This document shows positions 1-7,897 of a stretch of 11,458 nucleotides of DNA, piece after piece. Every line of letters starts with the position of its first letter. Positions within the stretch are counted from its first letter, which is position 1. The DNA lies in NCBI GenBank assembly GCA_044234005.1, contig JBIIJE010000087.1:1-11458 (forward strand), in the 5' to 3' direction. This DNA is from OLB11 sp044234005 (GTDB lineage: Bacteria; Bacteroidota; Bacteroidia; Chitinophagales; Chitinophagaceae). The translations under genes were made by a program, and so were the position numbers. The notes beneath the pieces are model-generated. The model did not search any database. It had not been told where the DNA came from and worked only from the letters and a program-made list of their open reading frames with translations.

Positions 1-61
1 CAGCTTATAAAAAATGATAAGCGGTTGTAGGGTAAAAGCAGCAAAATGTCAGTTTTAGTTA

Positions 62-175
62 TTACGAAAAACATGCATTATGAATGAGGAATATTGCGTG
101 AATGTATTTGCTGTTCTTGATTTTCTCATAAGTTGCTATTCCCATTGCAGAACAAGCTATTTGACAAACCGATGT
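62..175 (-). other. Possible decayed Kazal-domain fragment
   Basis: Between stop codons on the minus strand this stretch reads as a short open frame without a usable start. It contains the segment VCQIACSAMGIATYEK, which has the Cys-x3-Cys spacing and a following Gly-Ile-x-x-Tyr like the C-terminal half of a Kazal domain. The intact-looking neighbour (221-453) has the equivalent CNAACNGITKYSKGAC. Both lie in the same reading frame. The other Kazal cysteines are not visible here. This could be a remnant of a second inhibitor domain or chance similarity. The rest of positions 1-220 shows nothing else I can name. Confidence 0.2.
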
Positions 176-220
176 TTAAATATCTATAGGAATTTCTGAA
201 AAGGGGAAAGAGTAGATTTC

Positions 221-453
221 TCATTTACAAGCTCCTTTTGAATACTTCGTTATTCCATTACATGCAGCATTACAAGCGTTGCTATATGTTTTGTTATTGC
301 ACCCACGCACTGGGCATATTCTTTTGTGCAATTACAATTATTGTTGACCTCAATACAATCATCCTTGGTATGATTGCTATTGTTCTTTTTGCATTGTGAC
401 AATGTCAGTATTAAGATGGACGCTACACACAATATTGATATTACTTTTCCCAT
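221..453 (-). pseudogene. Kazal-type serine protease inhibitor lipoprotein, frameshifted
   Basis: The gene starts at the ATG at 451-453 with a lipoprotein signal peptide: a hydrophobic stretch at residues 4-19, then LSQC with Cys21 as the probable lipidated residue, followed by KKNN as in many Bacteroidota lipoproteins. The mature part continues with a cysteine-rich segment ending CNCTKEYA. The current frame then leaves the family and stops at 250. Restoring one C in the GGG/CCC run at 311-315 yields APVRGCNNKTYSNACNAAC and then GITKYSKGACK with a TGA stop at 221-223. That is a classic Kazal domain (KEYxPVCGxxxKTYxNxCxAxC). In the restored frame the usual Cys of PVCG is Arg (CGT where TGT is expected), a second change. 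Kazal lipoproteins are small surface or periplasmic protease inhibitors. The gene stands alone behind the outer-membrane protein gene. A sequencing error could explain the frameshift, but less easily the Arg. Confidence 0.72.
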
Positions 454-497
454 ATTAACTAGTTTTTATTTAGCGCTTGTTTATTGTTTATTTAATG

Positions 498-519
498 ATG
501 CTAAATGTATCATTAGCAT
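498..519 (-). terminator. Possible terminator hairpin after the beta-barrel gene
   Basis: ATGCTAA (498-504) and TTAGCAT (513-519) form a perfect 7-bp stem with an 8-nt loop, just beyond the stop codon at 525. The stem is AT-rich and on the minus strand it is followed by mixed A/T rather than a clean U-tract, so the terminator role is only a position-based guess. Confidence 0.3.
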
Positions 520-524
520 GAGAT

Positions 525-1421
525 CTAACTTCCTAAAATCCGAATTCCAAAACTATAAGGGTATTGAATTAGTCCGAATTCGGTGGATGACGTTAGATTT
601 TGACGATAGTATAATAGGAAATCACGGTAAGAAATTTCAGCTTGTAATCCGAGTTGAAATTTATTCAAATTAAATTGCTCAAAGTTTTTGTTCTTGTCGT
701 CATCTCCTTTCATAATTTGCTTCGTATGCGAGCGAATTAGATAGCCTCCATAACCACCTGCTGCAAATGTGAAGTTCTTCTTCTTCTTTTTTGTCGGATT
801 TGTTTCAAATTTTAACATCAATGGTATTTGAATGTAATTGGTAACTAATTTATTCTTCTTGAATGCAACCGAATCTCGAGAAATAAATTGTTGTCGAGGA
901 TTAGAAATATTAGTGCTCAAAGGGGCTTCATTCCATATTATATTTCTTTTGTAAGAATAGCTGTTAATGTCATAACTCAAACCAGAAACTATATTGACAT
1001 GATTTTTATATAAGCTCCATGCTAATCGGACAATTCCAAAGTTTATATTAATGGACTTGCCAGTCTTCAGCGCAAAATCATTATCCGAAATACCTGTACC
1101 CAAATCTTTAAAAAATTCAGTTTCCCGAGAGAGAGGCTTCGTTCCACTAGCATAAGATGCATAGTCAGTTCTATCCATATAATTAGCAAAACCGAGATCG
1201 AGATGAAGTATGCTTTTCTCAAACTTTTGACGTTTTTTCTGAGATGACTTGTTTGTGTTAAACTCAACCCTCTTAGCTTGTTTAACGCTATCTTGATCGT
1301 TGTAAATTATTGTGATGCGGCCATCCATAAATTGGGTTGTATCGCTTTTTACTTTTTTATCTTGCCCAAATACGAGTTGCGAAATAAATAAAAGTGAGCA
1401 TATTAATTGTGTTGTTTTCAT
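525..1421 (-). CDS. Outer-membrane beta-barrel protein (PorT-like fold)
   Basis: This is a 298-residue protein with a Sec signal peptide (MKTTQLICSLLFISQLVFG, probable cleavage near residue 19 or 20). A charged N-terminal linker of about 50 residues follows. The rest has alternating hydrophobic/aromatic patterns typical of short beta strands, such as HLDLGFANYMD, INFGIVRLAWSLY, YIQIPLMLKFE, FTFAAGGYGGYLIRS, FQLGLQAEISYRDFLLYYRQ and the closing YSFGIRIL. The YIQIPLMLKFE segment is a recurrent signature of the Bacteroidota outer membrane beta-barrel / PorT-like family, and the length fits an 8-10-stranded barrel. It is the last gene of the sigma / anti-sigma / barrel cluster, 82 bp after the anti-sigma gene. 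An arrangement of this kind usually points to an envelope-stress or surface-signalling target. No specific ligand can be deduced. A run of Lys residues in NPTKKKKKN probably lies in a periplasmic turn. The start is the only ATG giving a complete signal peptide. Confidence 0.8.
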   Translation of the reverse strand: MKTTQLICSLLFISQLVFGQDKKVKSDTTQFMDGRITIIYNDQDSVKQAKRVEFNTNKSSQKKRQKFEKSILHLDLGFANYMDRTDYASYASGTKPLSRETEFFKDLGTGISDNDFALKTGKSININFGIVRLAWSLYKNHVNIVSGLSYDINSYSYKRNIIWNEAPLSTNISNPRQQFISRDSVAFKKNKLVTNYIQIPLMLKFETNPTKKKKKNFTFAAGGYGGYLIRSHTKQIMKGDDDKNKNFEQFNLNKFQLGLQAEISYRDFLLYYRQNLTSSTEFGLIQYPYSFGIRILGS

Positions 1422-1467
1422 GACTTTATATTTTGTTTTATTTTTTAAAATTACTTTTTACAATTCT

Positions 1468-1490
1468 GATTTCTACCTAGAATAGAAATC
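1468..1490 (-). other. Intercistronic hairpin between anti-sigma and beta-barrel genes
   Basis: GATTTCTA (1468-1475) and TAGAAATC (1483-1490) are perfect 8-bp inverted arms around a 7-nt centre. The element lies in the 82-bp gap between the two minus-strand genes. No U-run follows directly on the minus strand, so an intrinsic terminator is unlikely. It could act as an mRNA stability or processing element, a partial attenuator, or a protein-binding palindrome. Confidence 0.4.
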
Positions 1491-1503
1491 TATCTTAGAT
1501 TGC

Positions 1504-2445
1504 TTAGTTCAAATGAATTACTGTCCATTTACCCAGCACCAATGCAATATCTGCATTTTGCCAAGATTCTTTGGTACTCTTCACCTTATGTGTAAACCTT
1601 AGAATTTTGTTTACAACATTGAATAAACGCGAATGCTTATTATCATCTAAAATTACAAGAGAAGATGATGCCTCGTGCGCAGAATAATCTTCTTTAGGCA
1701 TATCATTTCTAGCCCATGTTTCATTGATGTCAATATTCGCGTTTAACTTAGGCCTAAGCTCATTCAATTTCTTACTATTAGCAGTATCGAATTTGGCGTC
1801 ATGAGTTGTAGCAATAGCTTGCTGCTGATTTACATTAGTTGCAGACTTTGAAGCATCAATAAATTCTTTAATTTCATTTTGGGCAGGGAGAACCTGCTTC
1901 TCAGTGACAATATCACTTTTAGTAACAACCACAGAATGAACAGCAGGTGCTTTTGAACGATTAGGAGTTTGAGTAACTTCTTTACGATTTAGATTTGAAG
2001 GATGTTTTGCAATAGCAATATTCTGTGCTGGTATTGATGAATCAATTTGGGTCGTGTCTACTTGAAGTGAATCTCTATTATTAATTTTATTTTGACTCGA
2101 TACGCTTGCAGTATTTGCATCAGCGTCATTCTCACCATTTTGATGTAACACAAAATATGTTGCTATGCAAAGTGAAATAAAAATCGAAGCAATCGTCATG
2201 ATTTTTTTAAAGCTACTCGACTTGTTTAATTTTAAGTGTGAATGCTTAAGTAGAGATTCTTTGCGAGAGTAAACGATATTATCATCGGACGATACAATAG
2301 TCTGTTGCAAAAGCAGATATTCTTCAGATGCTTGTGGGTTATTTTGTAAATAAAGCTTCATCTTGATTAACAAATCGCCATGTAATTCACCATGCAAGTG
2401 GTCAACTAAATACTGCTCATAATTACTTTGATCGATTTTCATCAC
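1504..2445 (-). CDS. Probable membrane-anchored anti-sigma factor
   Basis: This 313-residue protein starts 2 bp after the sigma-factor stop codon, so translation is probably coupled. Residues 1-50 (MKIDQSNYEQYLVDHLHGEL, then NNPQASEEYLLLQQ) match the pattern of Bacteroidota anti-sigma-like proteins (MKIDxxNYExYxxDYLxGxL then NPxxxEE), which would be the cytoplasmic sigma-binding part. Residues 82-100 form one transmembrane helix (IMTIASIFISLCIATYFVL). Residues 101 to about 260 are a periplasmic Ser/Thr/Asn/Gln/Ala-rich linker of low complexity. The last 50 residues are more ordered and end in ADIALVLGKWTVIHLN. I see no His-x3-Cys-x2-Cys zinc motif, so it is not a classical ZAS anti-sigma factor. 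The function is inferred from gene order, the N-terminal pattern and the topology. It presumably holds the sigma factor at the membrane until a periplasmic signal releases it, which could involve the neighbouring barrel. Confidence 0.68.
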   Translation of the reverse strand: MMKIDQSNYEQYLVDHLHGELHGDLLIKMKLYLQNNPQASEEYLLLQQTIVSSDDNIVYSRKESLLKHSHLKLNKSSSFKKIMTIASIFISLCIATYFVLHQNGENDADANTASVSSQNKINNRDSLQVDTTQIDSSIPAQNIAIAKHPSNLNRKEVTQTPNRSKAPAVHSVVVTKSDIVTEKQVLPAQNEIKEFIDASKSATNVNQQQAIATTHDAKFDTANSKKLNELRPKLNANIDINETWARNDMPKEDYSAHEASSSLVILDDNKHSRLFNVVNKILRFTHKVKSTKESWQNADIALVLGKWTVIHLN

Positions 2446-2447
2446 AT

Positions 2448-2936
2448 TTAAATATTTGCTTCTATACTAACCAATGATTTTTTAAGACTCATGCGTGCTC
2501 TGAATAAATAGACTTTAACTTGACTCTCACTTATACCGGTTATGCCAGCCATTTCGTCGTAACTGTATCCTTCATAATCTTTAAGTAAGACTAACTGTTT
2601 TTGTATTGCTGGCAATTCCTCAAGTGCTGCATGTAATCTTTTTCTCAAATCAATTTGTTTTATCTCAGTTGTGCCTGCCAGCGCAATTGGCATTTCGTCC
2701 TTTAATAGCAATCTCTTATCTTTTCTCATTTCATCTATCATTTTACGATACGCCACTGTGAATAAAAAACTCTTTGCTTTTTCATTTTCAACTTCACTAC
2801 ACTTTGTCCATAATACCTCAAAAGCTTGTTGTACAATATCCTCTGCTTTTTCACGATAATTGTAGTTTTTCAAAACAAATCGAAACAATCCATCAGCGTG
2901 TTCTTTTGCACATCTATTGTATTCGCTTTGAGTCAT
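2448..2936 (-). CDS. ECF-type RNA polymerase sigma factor (sigma-70 family)
   Basis: At 162 residues this has the standard length for an extracytoplasmic-function sigma factor. Region 2 lies at about residues 5-75, with the core-binding helix AEDIVQQAFEVLW (31-43) and FLFTVAYRKMIDEMRK (58-72). Region 4 lies at about 98-155, with LEELPAIQKQLVLLKDYEGY followed by the helix-turn-helix YSYDEMAGITGISESQVKVYLFRAR (124-148 overall). Regions 1.1 and 3 are absent, as expected. It would direct RNA polymerase to a small regulon, probably including its own operon. The anti-sigma gene follows after 2 bp and an outer-membrane barrel gene after that, the usual arrangement for envelope sensing in this phylum. 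The glycosyltransferase gene ends 52 bp upstream on the same strand, and no clear Bacteroidota -7 box is visible in that gap, so co-transcription with it is possible. Confidence 0.92.
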   Translation of the reverse strand: MTQSEYNRCAKEHADGLFRFVLKNYNYREKAEDIVQQAFEVLWTKCSEVENEKAKSFLFTVAYRKMIDEMRKDKRLLLKDEMPIALAGTTEIKQIDLRKRLHAALEELPAIQKQLVLLKDYEGYSYDEMAGITGISESQVKVYLFRARMSLKKSLVSIEANI

Positions 2937-2988
2937 TGTTACTATTAATCGTGTGAGATGATTGAGATGTTACACGAATTGAAAAAAA

Positions 2989-4041
2989 TTATTTAAAACT
3001 CATCAGAATATTATCTAATTTAGAGAAAGCAAGTCTATTTCCATCTTGTTGATACTTAGATAAATGGTCTTGATACACAAGGAGATTGAGTGAGAATGAT
3101 TGCAAATCTTCATAGGTAAATCTATTTGACATTTTACCATATCCTAGTTTTTCAATATATGCCGCATTGACATATTGCTCGAATTGGTTTTCGATTGGCA
3201 CCGTATAAATTGGTTTCTTCAAATACACTGCTTCACTAATAAATGAAAACCCACCATTACAAATGACAGCTTTTGCATTGCCAAAATCTTGAATAAAAAT
3301 GGTCTCAGAAAACTTTTTACAGATTACATTTTCATCCATCATTTCTTTTTCTGACCCACATATAATAAAAATTTGTTTCGGAAATTGTTTCAATATTTCG
3401 ATTAAATCTAGCAGAGCCATCGATTTTTGGTAAACAAGAATATGATTTCCATATTTAGTTTCAACATTAATTATTTCGTCTCTGATGATAGGAGGAATAT
3501 AAGAAGCGTTAATCTGCTTTAAATTTGGGTAGAAGAAGCTTGTAATTAGATAATAATCTGCACCATATACTTTCGCATGAATAATTTGTTTCGCCAATAT
3601 ATAATCCGGTTTAATTAAAAACGGTATTTCAATGTCTAAATTCGCCTTATCGATAATTTGCATATTATCAATACTTACTAATGGTAATTTGTTGAATGTG
3701 GCATAGAAAAATGTGAAACTCTCAAAATCAGAAATAACCACATCGAAAGTAAAATTATCTAAGAGCTTTTTATACTGTTGAAAATTATGTTTTAAATTTT
3801 CTGGCGCTTCTTGAATTGTGTGGAATGCAGTTTTAAGCACAGAAATTTTTTCATTGTGCAAAGCTAAATGGAATCCATTTATGGGATGAACCCGATTCGG
3901 AAAATGAGTGGATAAAAAAACAAATGCGCAGTCGCTAGTAACTATTTGTACATCATGATTTTTTAAGAGATTTTCTATGATCACTTTACTTCTTGTTGCA
4001 TGCCCCATTCCTTCGCTGGGCAAACCGTATAATATGCGCAT
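2989..4041 (-). CDS. GT-B glycosyltransferase, MJ1255/VC2487-like (GT28/MurG fold)
   Basis: The 350-residue protein has no signal peptide or membrane helix and is probably cytoplasmic. The N-terminal Rossmann domain begins RILYGLPSEGMGHATRS (residues 2-18), with the GMGHATR loop typical of GT-B enzymes of the MJ1255/VC2487 group. VVISDFE at 101-107 is the corresponding D-F/E motif. The C-terminal domain has the donor-binding segment VICNGGFSFISEAVYLKKP (259-277) followed by PIENQFEQYVNA (282-293), which corresponds to the GG-xxTxxEAlxxGkPxxxxPxxxxxEQ nucleotide-sugar signature of MurG-like enzymes. Family members transfer a sugar from a nucleotide-sugar donor, but the acceptor is unknown here. 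No glycan or lipid-A genes are nearby. It is the first gene of the minus-strand run 4041-525 and is divergent from the broken SprB gene. It may be co-transcribed with the sigma operon. Confidence 0.82.
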   Translation of the reverse strand: MRILYGLPSEGMGHATRSKVIIENLLKNHDVQIVTSDCAFVFLSTHFPNRVHPINGFHLALHNEKISVLKTAFHTIQEAPENLKHNFQQYKKLLDNFTFDVVISDFESFTFFYATFNKLPLVSIDNMQIIDKANLDIEIPFLIKPDYILAKQIIHAKVYGADYYLITSFFYPNLKQINASYIPPIIRDEIINVETKYGNHILVYQKSMALLDLIEILKQFPKQIFIICGSEKEMMDENVICKKFSETIFIQDFGNAKAVICNGGFSFISEAVYLKKPIYTVPIENQFEQYVNAAYIEKLGYGKMSNRFTYEDLQSFSLNLLVYQDHLSKYQQDGNRLAFSKLDNILMSFK

Positions 4042-4060
4042 TTAATTTATATTGTAATGA

Positions 4061-4068
4061 CAAAGGTC
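4061..4068 (-). promoter_or_regulatory. Weak candidate -7 box for the glycosyltransferase gene
   Basis: On the minus strand this reads GACCTTTG, five of six fixed positions of the Bacteroidota -7 consensus TAnnTTTG, 19 nt ahead of the ATG. A TTG about 25 nt farther upstream could serve as the -33 element, but its spacing is longer than usual. This is only a candidate. Confidence 0.22.
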
Positions 4069-4151
4069 AACGATTAAATTAACATTATTGGCACAAGAAA
4101 TAAATCCTTCATTTTGTGAGAGTGTCATCCAATATTCACAATTTGGTTAAT

Positions 4152-4180
4152 TTGTAATATTTCATCAATAAATCTATAAT
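4152..4180 (+). promoter_or_regulatory. Candidate promoter for the SprB-repeat gene
   Basis: TTGTAA at 4152-4157 and TATAAT at 4175-4180 are separated by 17 bp, and the original ATG lies at 4235. The arrangement is a good sigma-70-like match, but it is not the TTTG/TAnnTTTG form typical of this phylum and the region is AT-rich, so chance is possible. An imperfect TAnnTTTG-like box (TTAATTTG, 4147-4154) overlaps it. Confidence 0.25.
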
Positions 4181-4234
4181 CCACTAACAACAATTCTTAG
4201 GTTCGCGTCTTGCTTGTAAACAAAAAACATAATC

Positions 4235-7200
4235 ATGAAAAAATTATCCTTTTAATCCTCGTTTTGTTATTTGCACAATGGGCAAATGCGCAATGCAATC
4301 TTAATTTCTCTGTGAGTGGTGGTTGCGGTGATTCTATTGCTACTTGGTGTTCGAATGGAACTCCTCCCTATTCCTATTCGATAAATCCGATTTCAGGCAC
4401 ACAAGGTCCAATGGGTTTTGCGAATGTGGCGCTAGGCACTTATACCCTTACTGTCGCAGACGCTAATGGGTGCACTGCAACAGCCATAGAAACGGTATCT
4501 GCGAGTATTACATCAGCGACAATTTCAACCACTAATGCTACCTGTACAGGAACATGCGATGGTTCAGTAACTATTAATATTACTGGAGGAAATTCCGCAG
4601 TATTGATCTATTACATAAATAATACAGCTTATACCAACGCTACTATAAGCAACTTATGTCCTGGCACCTACCAAGGTTATGTGACCGGCAATTGCTCATA
4701 TTATAGCTATGTGTTCACAATTGGAGTACAAAGTGCTATTGTGCTAACGTCGAATATTATACAACCAACAGCCTGTGGATTAAATGGACAAGGCTACTTC
4801 TTGGCTTCTGGCTGAACTCTACCTTATACTTACACCTTACAACCTGGTAATATTTCAAATTCAACTGGTCAATTCAACAATATAGCACCTAGAAGTTATA
4901 CAGTGCAAGCGACGGACAATAGTGGGAGTGCTTGCATAGCAGAAACGGTTTTCAATATTAATAGCCCTACTGGATTATTTATTGGCAATTATTCAGGCTC
5001 TATGAACTGTGGACAAGGTCAAAATTATATTTACGTTTACTATTCAGGCGGCATGAGCCCAATCAATTATAGCATTTCTCCTAATTCAGGTACATTTTCA
5101 GGCAACTTATTTAGTAACCTTTCGAATGGAAATTACATTGTGACAAGTACTGATGCGAATGGATGCACCGCCACTACTTTTGCTGTAATTAATGGCACAA
5201 GTAGCATACCTGGACTCACCACAAGCAGTATTGCAACTCCTTCGAGTTGTGTAAACTCAACTGACGGTGCAATTGATTTAACGGTAAGTGGATTCAGTGG
5301 AGCTTTAAATTTTAACTGGAATAATGGTTTTGCGAATATCGAAGATCTTAATAACATTCCGTCAGGTGCTTATGATTGCTTAATTACAGGCCCTGCGACA
5401 GGCAATTGTTACTGGCATAACGATTCGTTAGGCATTTTAGGAAGCCCCTTCATTTATTTAACCGGGCAAGCCACTCAACCTAGTTGCAGTCTAGCAAATG
5501 GTCAGATAAATGCTTATGCTCAAAGTGGCACACCACCCTATAATTATACTTTATTACCCAATAATATCAGCAATTCAACAGGATTGTTTAACAATTTAGG
5601 GAGTGGAGGCTATACTGTTGTTTGTAGCGATGCAAGTGGCAGTACTTGTACTCAATCCACCACTTTTGTCTTGAATAATCAAAGCTTTAATTTTATGGTA
5701 TACGCAAGTGCCTATTCAGGAAATTGTCTGCAAGGTACAGTTTCATCTATCTATGTAACTTCCAATGGTTCTGGTGCCATCACCTATTCCATTTTGCCGA
5801 ATATAGGCATACAAAATGGAGGCTTCTTTAGCAACCTATCGAATGGTATTTACACAATCACCGCAACCAGCACAACAGGTTGTTCTGCGACAACAGTAGC
5901 TACCATCAATGGCTCAAACCCAATCCCAGGATTGGTTGTAAGTGCTGTATCACAAGTACCATCATGTAGTACTAACAATGGGTCGATCGACTTAACTCAA
6001 AGCGGGTTCAGTGGTACTTTAATTTATGATTGGTCATACAATGGAACTAGTAGCTTTGCGACAACACAAGACATCAGCAATCTAGCACAGGGCATTTATA
6101 ATTGCCTCATCACTGACCCAGCTACAGGCAACTGCCACTCTTATTCAGATAGTTTGTATAGCCCTAGTATTTCTTATTCGGTTTTACAAACAATCATGCC
6201 AACTTGCGTGAATAATAATGGCGTCATTGAACTTCAAGGACTCAATGGAACTGCACCTTACACATATACGTTAAATCCGGGTAATATTATAAACAATACA
6301 GGACTATTTACAGGCTTAGGAAGTGCTGTTTATACAATTGGTATCCAAGATATTAATGGGTGTATTTCCGCAGCTGTTTATACCTTGTTCTCTGGAACAG
6401 TAAGTTTATATATTAGATCTTACTCAGGTTCATGTTCAACAAGTACTAGCTCTTCAATTTATTATAATGCTTGGTCGCAAATGGGTACAGTAAATGTTAC
6501 CTTGAACCCTAATTTAGGTACCATTAGTCAAAATTCGTTCATCAATTTGCCAAATGGCACTTACACAGTAACCGCAACAGATGGTAGTGGCTGCACAGCA
6601 ACTTCTACTGCGGTAATAAATGGCACAAGTACTATAAATGGATTAAGTGTTACTTCGATTGTACAACAAGAACCTTGCTTTGGCACTCAAGATGCATCAA
6701 TAGACATTACTCTTAGTGGCGGACCAAGTAACTTAGATTTTTCGTGGAGCAATGGTGCTACTACAGAAGATTTATTTAATATCACTGCTGGGTATTACTC
6801 ATTACAAATAACAGACCCTTTAACAGGGAATTGTTTCATTTGGACGGATAGCATTGGCGTTTCCGGTGTGAACTGTGGCAGTATTTCAGGAAAAATATTT
6901 GATGATAACAATAACAATTGTATTCAGGATGCTGCCGAAGCTGATTTGATTAATGTGCTAGTGACACTTTCAAATGGACAAATTGGACAGGAAATTATTC
7001 TATATCGAATATCCCACTTGGAAATTATACTATCACACAAACCTTACCAATAGGTGCGGTACAAAATTCATGTACACAGCCTTCGGCAATATCATTAACA
7101 GCCAGCAATCCTAATTTAATAAATATTGATTTCAAAGATGATGCACCTATAGCATGTGAAGCTTGGATTATTGCTTGGCCTAACTCACAATTCTTACCAG

Positions 7201-7830
7201 GTGGCATGGGTCAGTGTCATATGTTTTATGACGTAAATGCTTATCAAAACTGCACGGGTAATATTTACTTTATCATACCTCAAGGCTTGAGCTTTAGTTC
7301 TGCAACTGTACCACCAAACAATGTATATCGAACACCAAACGGCGATAGTTGTGTATGGTTAAGTATGCCTTTAAGTGGTGTTTCGCAGCATATATATATA
7401 CTGCAGTATTCCTACGACTGCTACCATGGGGCAATTAATTACCTCGCATGCACATATCACACCGAACGGTTCAGATTCATATTTGTAAAATAATGATTAC
7501 TGGTGGACAAGAGCAATTTCGGCTGCTTATGACCCTAACGACAAATCAGTAAGTCCAATCGGAACAGGCAACAACGGAGGAATCTTGTTATCGCAAGACA
7601 GACTAGATTACTTAATTCGTTTCCAAAATATAGGCACAGCCGCTGCGCAAAATGTTATAATACTTGATACCATTTCATCACATATAGACATAAATTCAAT
7701 TCGTATCACAGGTTATAGTCATCCATACAAGATTGAGATTTTAAATGGCAATATCATGAAATTTAAATTTGCGAACATTTACTTGCCAGATAGTAATACG
7801 AATGAGCCAGAAAGTCATGGGTTTATTTAA
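4235..7830 (+). pseudogene. Degraded secreted SprB-repeat adhesin-like protein
   Basis: The reconstructed product is a secreted protein of about 1,200 residues. The ATG at 4235 gives MKKLSF and then stops. Adding one T to the TTTT run near 4249-4252 restores MKKLSFLILVLLFAQWANAQ, a full signal peptide, so the TTG at 4210 that keeps the present frame open is not the true start. After it come two SprB-like repeats (GTPPYSYSINP... GTYTLTVADANGCTAT), three large modules (4738-6867), an SdrD B-like domain (SGKIFDDNNNNCIQDAAEA, about 6880-7000) and a C-terminal domain with YDPNDKSV, YLIRFQNIGTA and LPDSNTNEPESHGFI as in type IX cargo proteins. Lesions: the T-run frameshift; TGA at 4813-4815 where Gly fits; a frameshift near 6985-6990; a frameshift in the TA run 7390-7400; TAA at 7486-7488; TAA at 7828-7830 where Gln of HGFxQY is expected. 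No sorting domain follows. Such proteins act in adhesion or gliding on the cell surface; this copy is almost certainly non-functional. Confidence 0.85.
4738..6867 (+). repeat. Three tandem modules of about 238 codons in the SprB-repeat protein
   Basis: Each module consists of three different subrepeats in fixed order. Unit boundaries in the same reading frame are 4738-5451 (238 codons), 5452-6168 (239 codons) and 6169-6867 (233 codons). Subrepeat A has NG...GTxPYTYTLxPGNI-NSTGLFNNLG. Subrepeat B has YSG.C, then FSNLxNGxYTVTATDxxGCTAT ending in INGTS. Subrepeat C has GSIDLTxSGFSG, a W-x-NG segment, and ITDPxTGNC. The B/C junction codons for Asn of INGxS occur at 5191, 5908 and 6619, that is 717 and 711 bp apart. 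The copies differ at many positions, so the duplication is old and the DNA itself is not a near-identical repeat. Confidence 0.8.
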
Positions 7831-7897
7831 TATAATGTAAATCTTTTAACCCAGATTACCGATTAAGCATGCGTAAACAACAAGAGACCTTGCAAAA

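Noticed and set aside
374..673. Open frames opposite the Kazal and barrel genes, and similar frames inside other genes (for example 5133-5357, 9579-9974, 10844-11110)
   Set aside because: They overlap well-supported genes in other frames and have no domain-like sequence of their own.
4813..4815. In-frame TGA read as Trp or selenocysteine (recoding)
   Set aside because: Neighbouring subrepeats show no Trp or Cys at this place (they have SGTPPY or NGTAPY), no intact gene in the window uses in-frame TGA, and five other lesions occur in the same gene.
4210..4815. Separate gene starting with TTG at 4210
   Set aside because: The TTG start only keeps the present frame open. The ATG at 4235 with one T restored gives a much better signal peptide, MKKLSFLILVLLFAQ.
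7390..7400. Programmed frameshifting at the TA run
   Set aside because: No downstream pseudoknot or slippery heptamer is evident, and the restored frame meets another stop within 30 codons. Loss of one TA unit is simpler.
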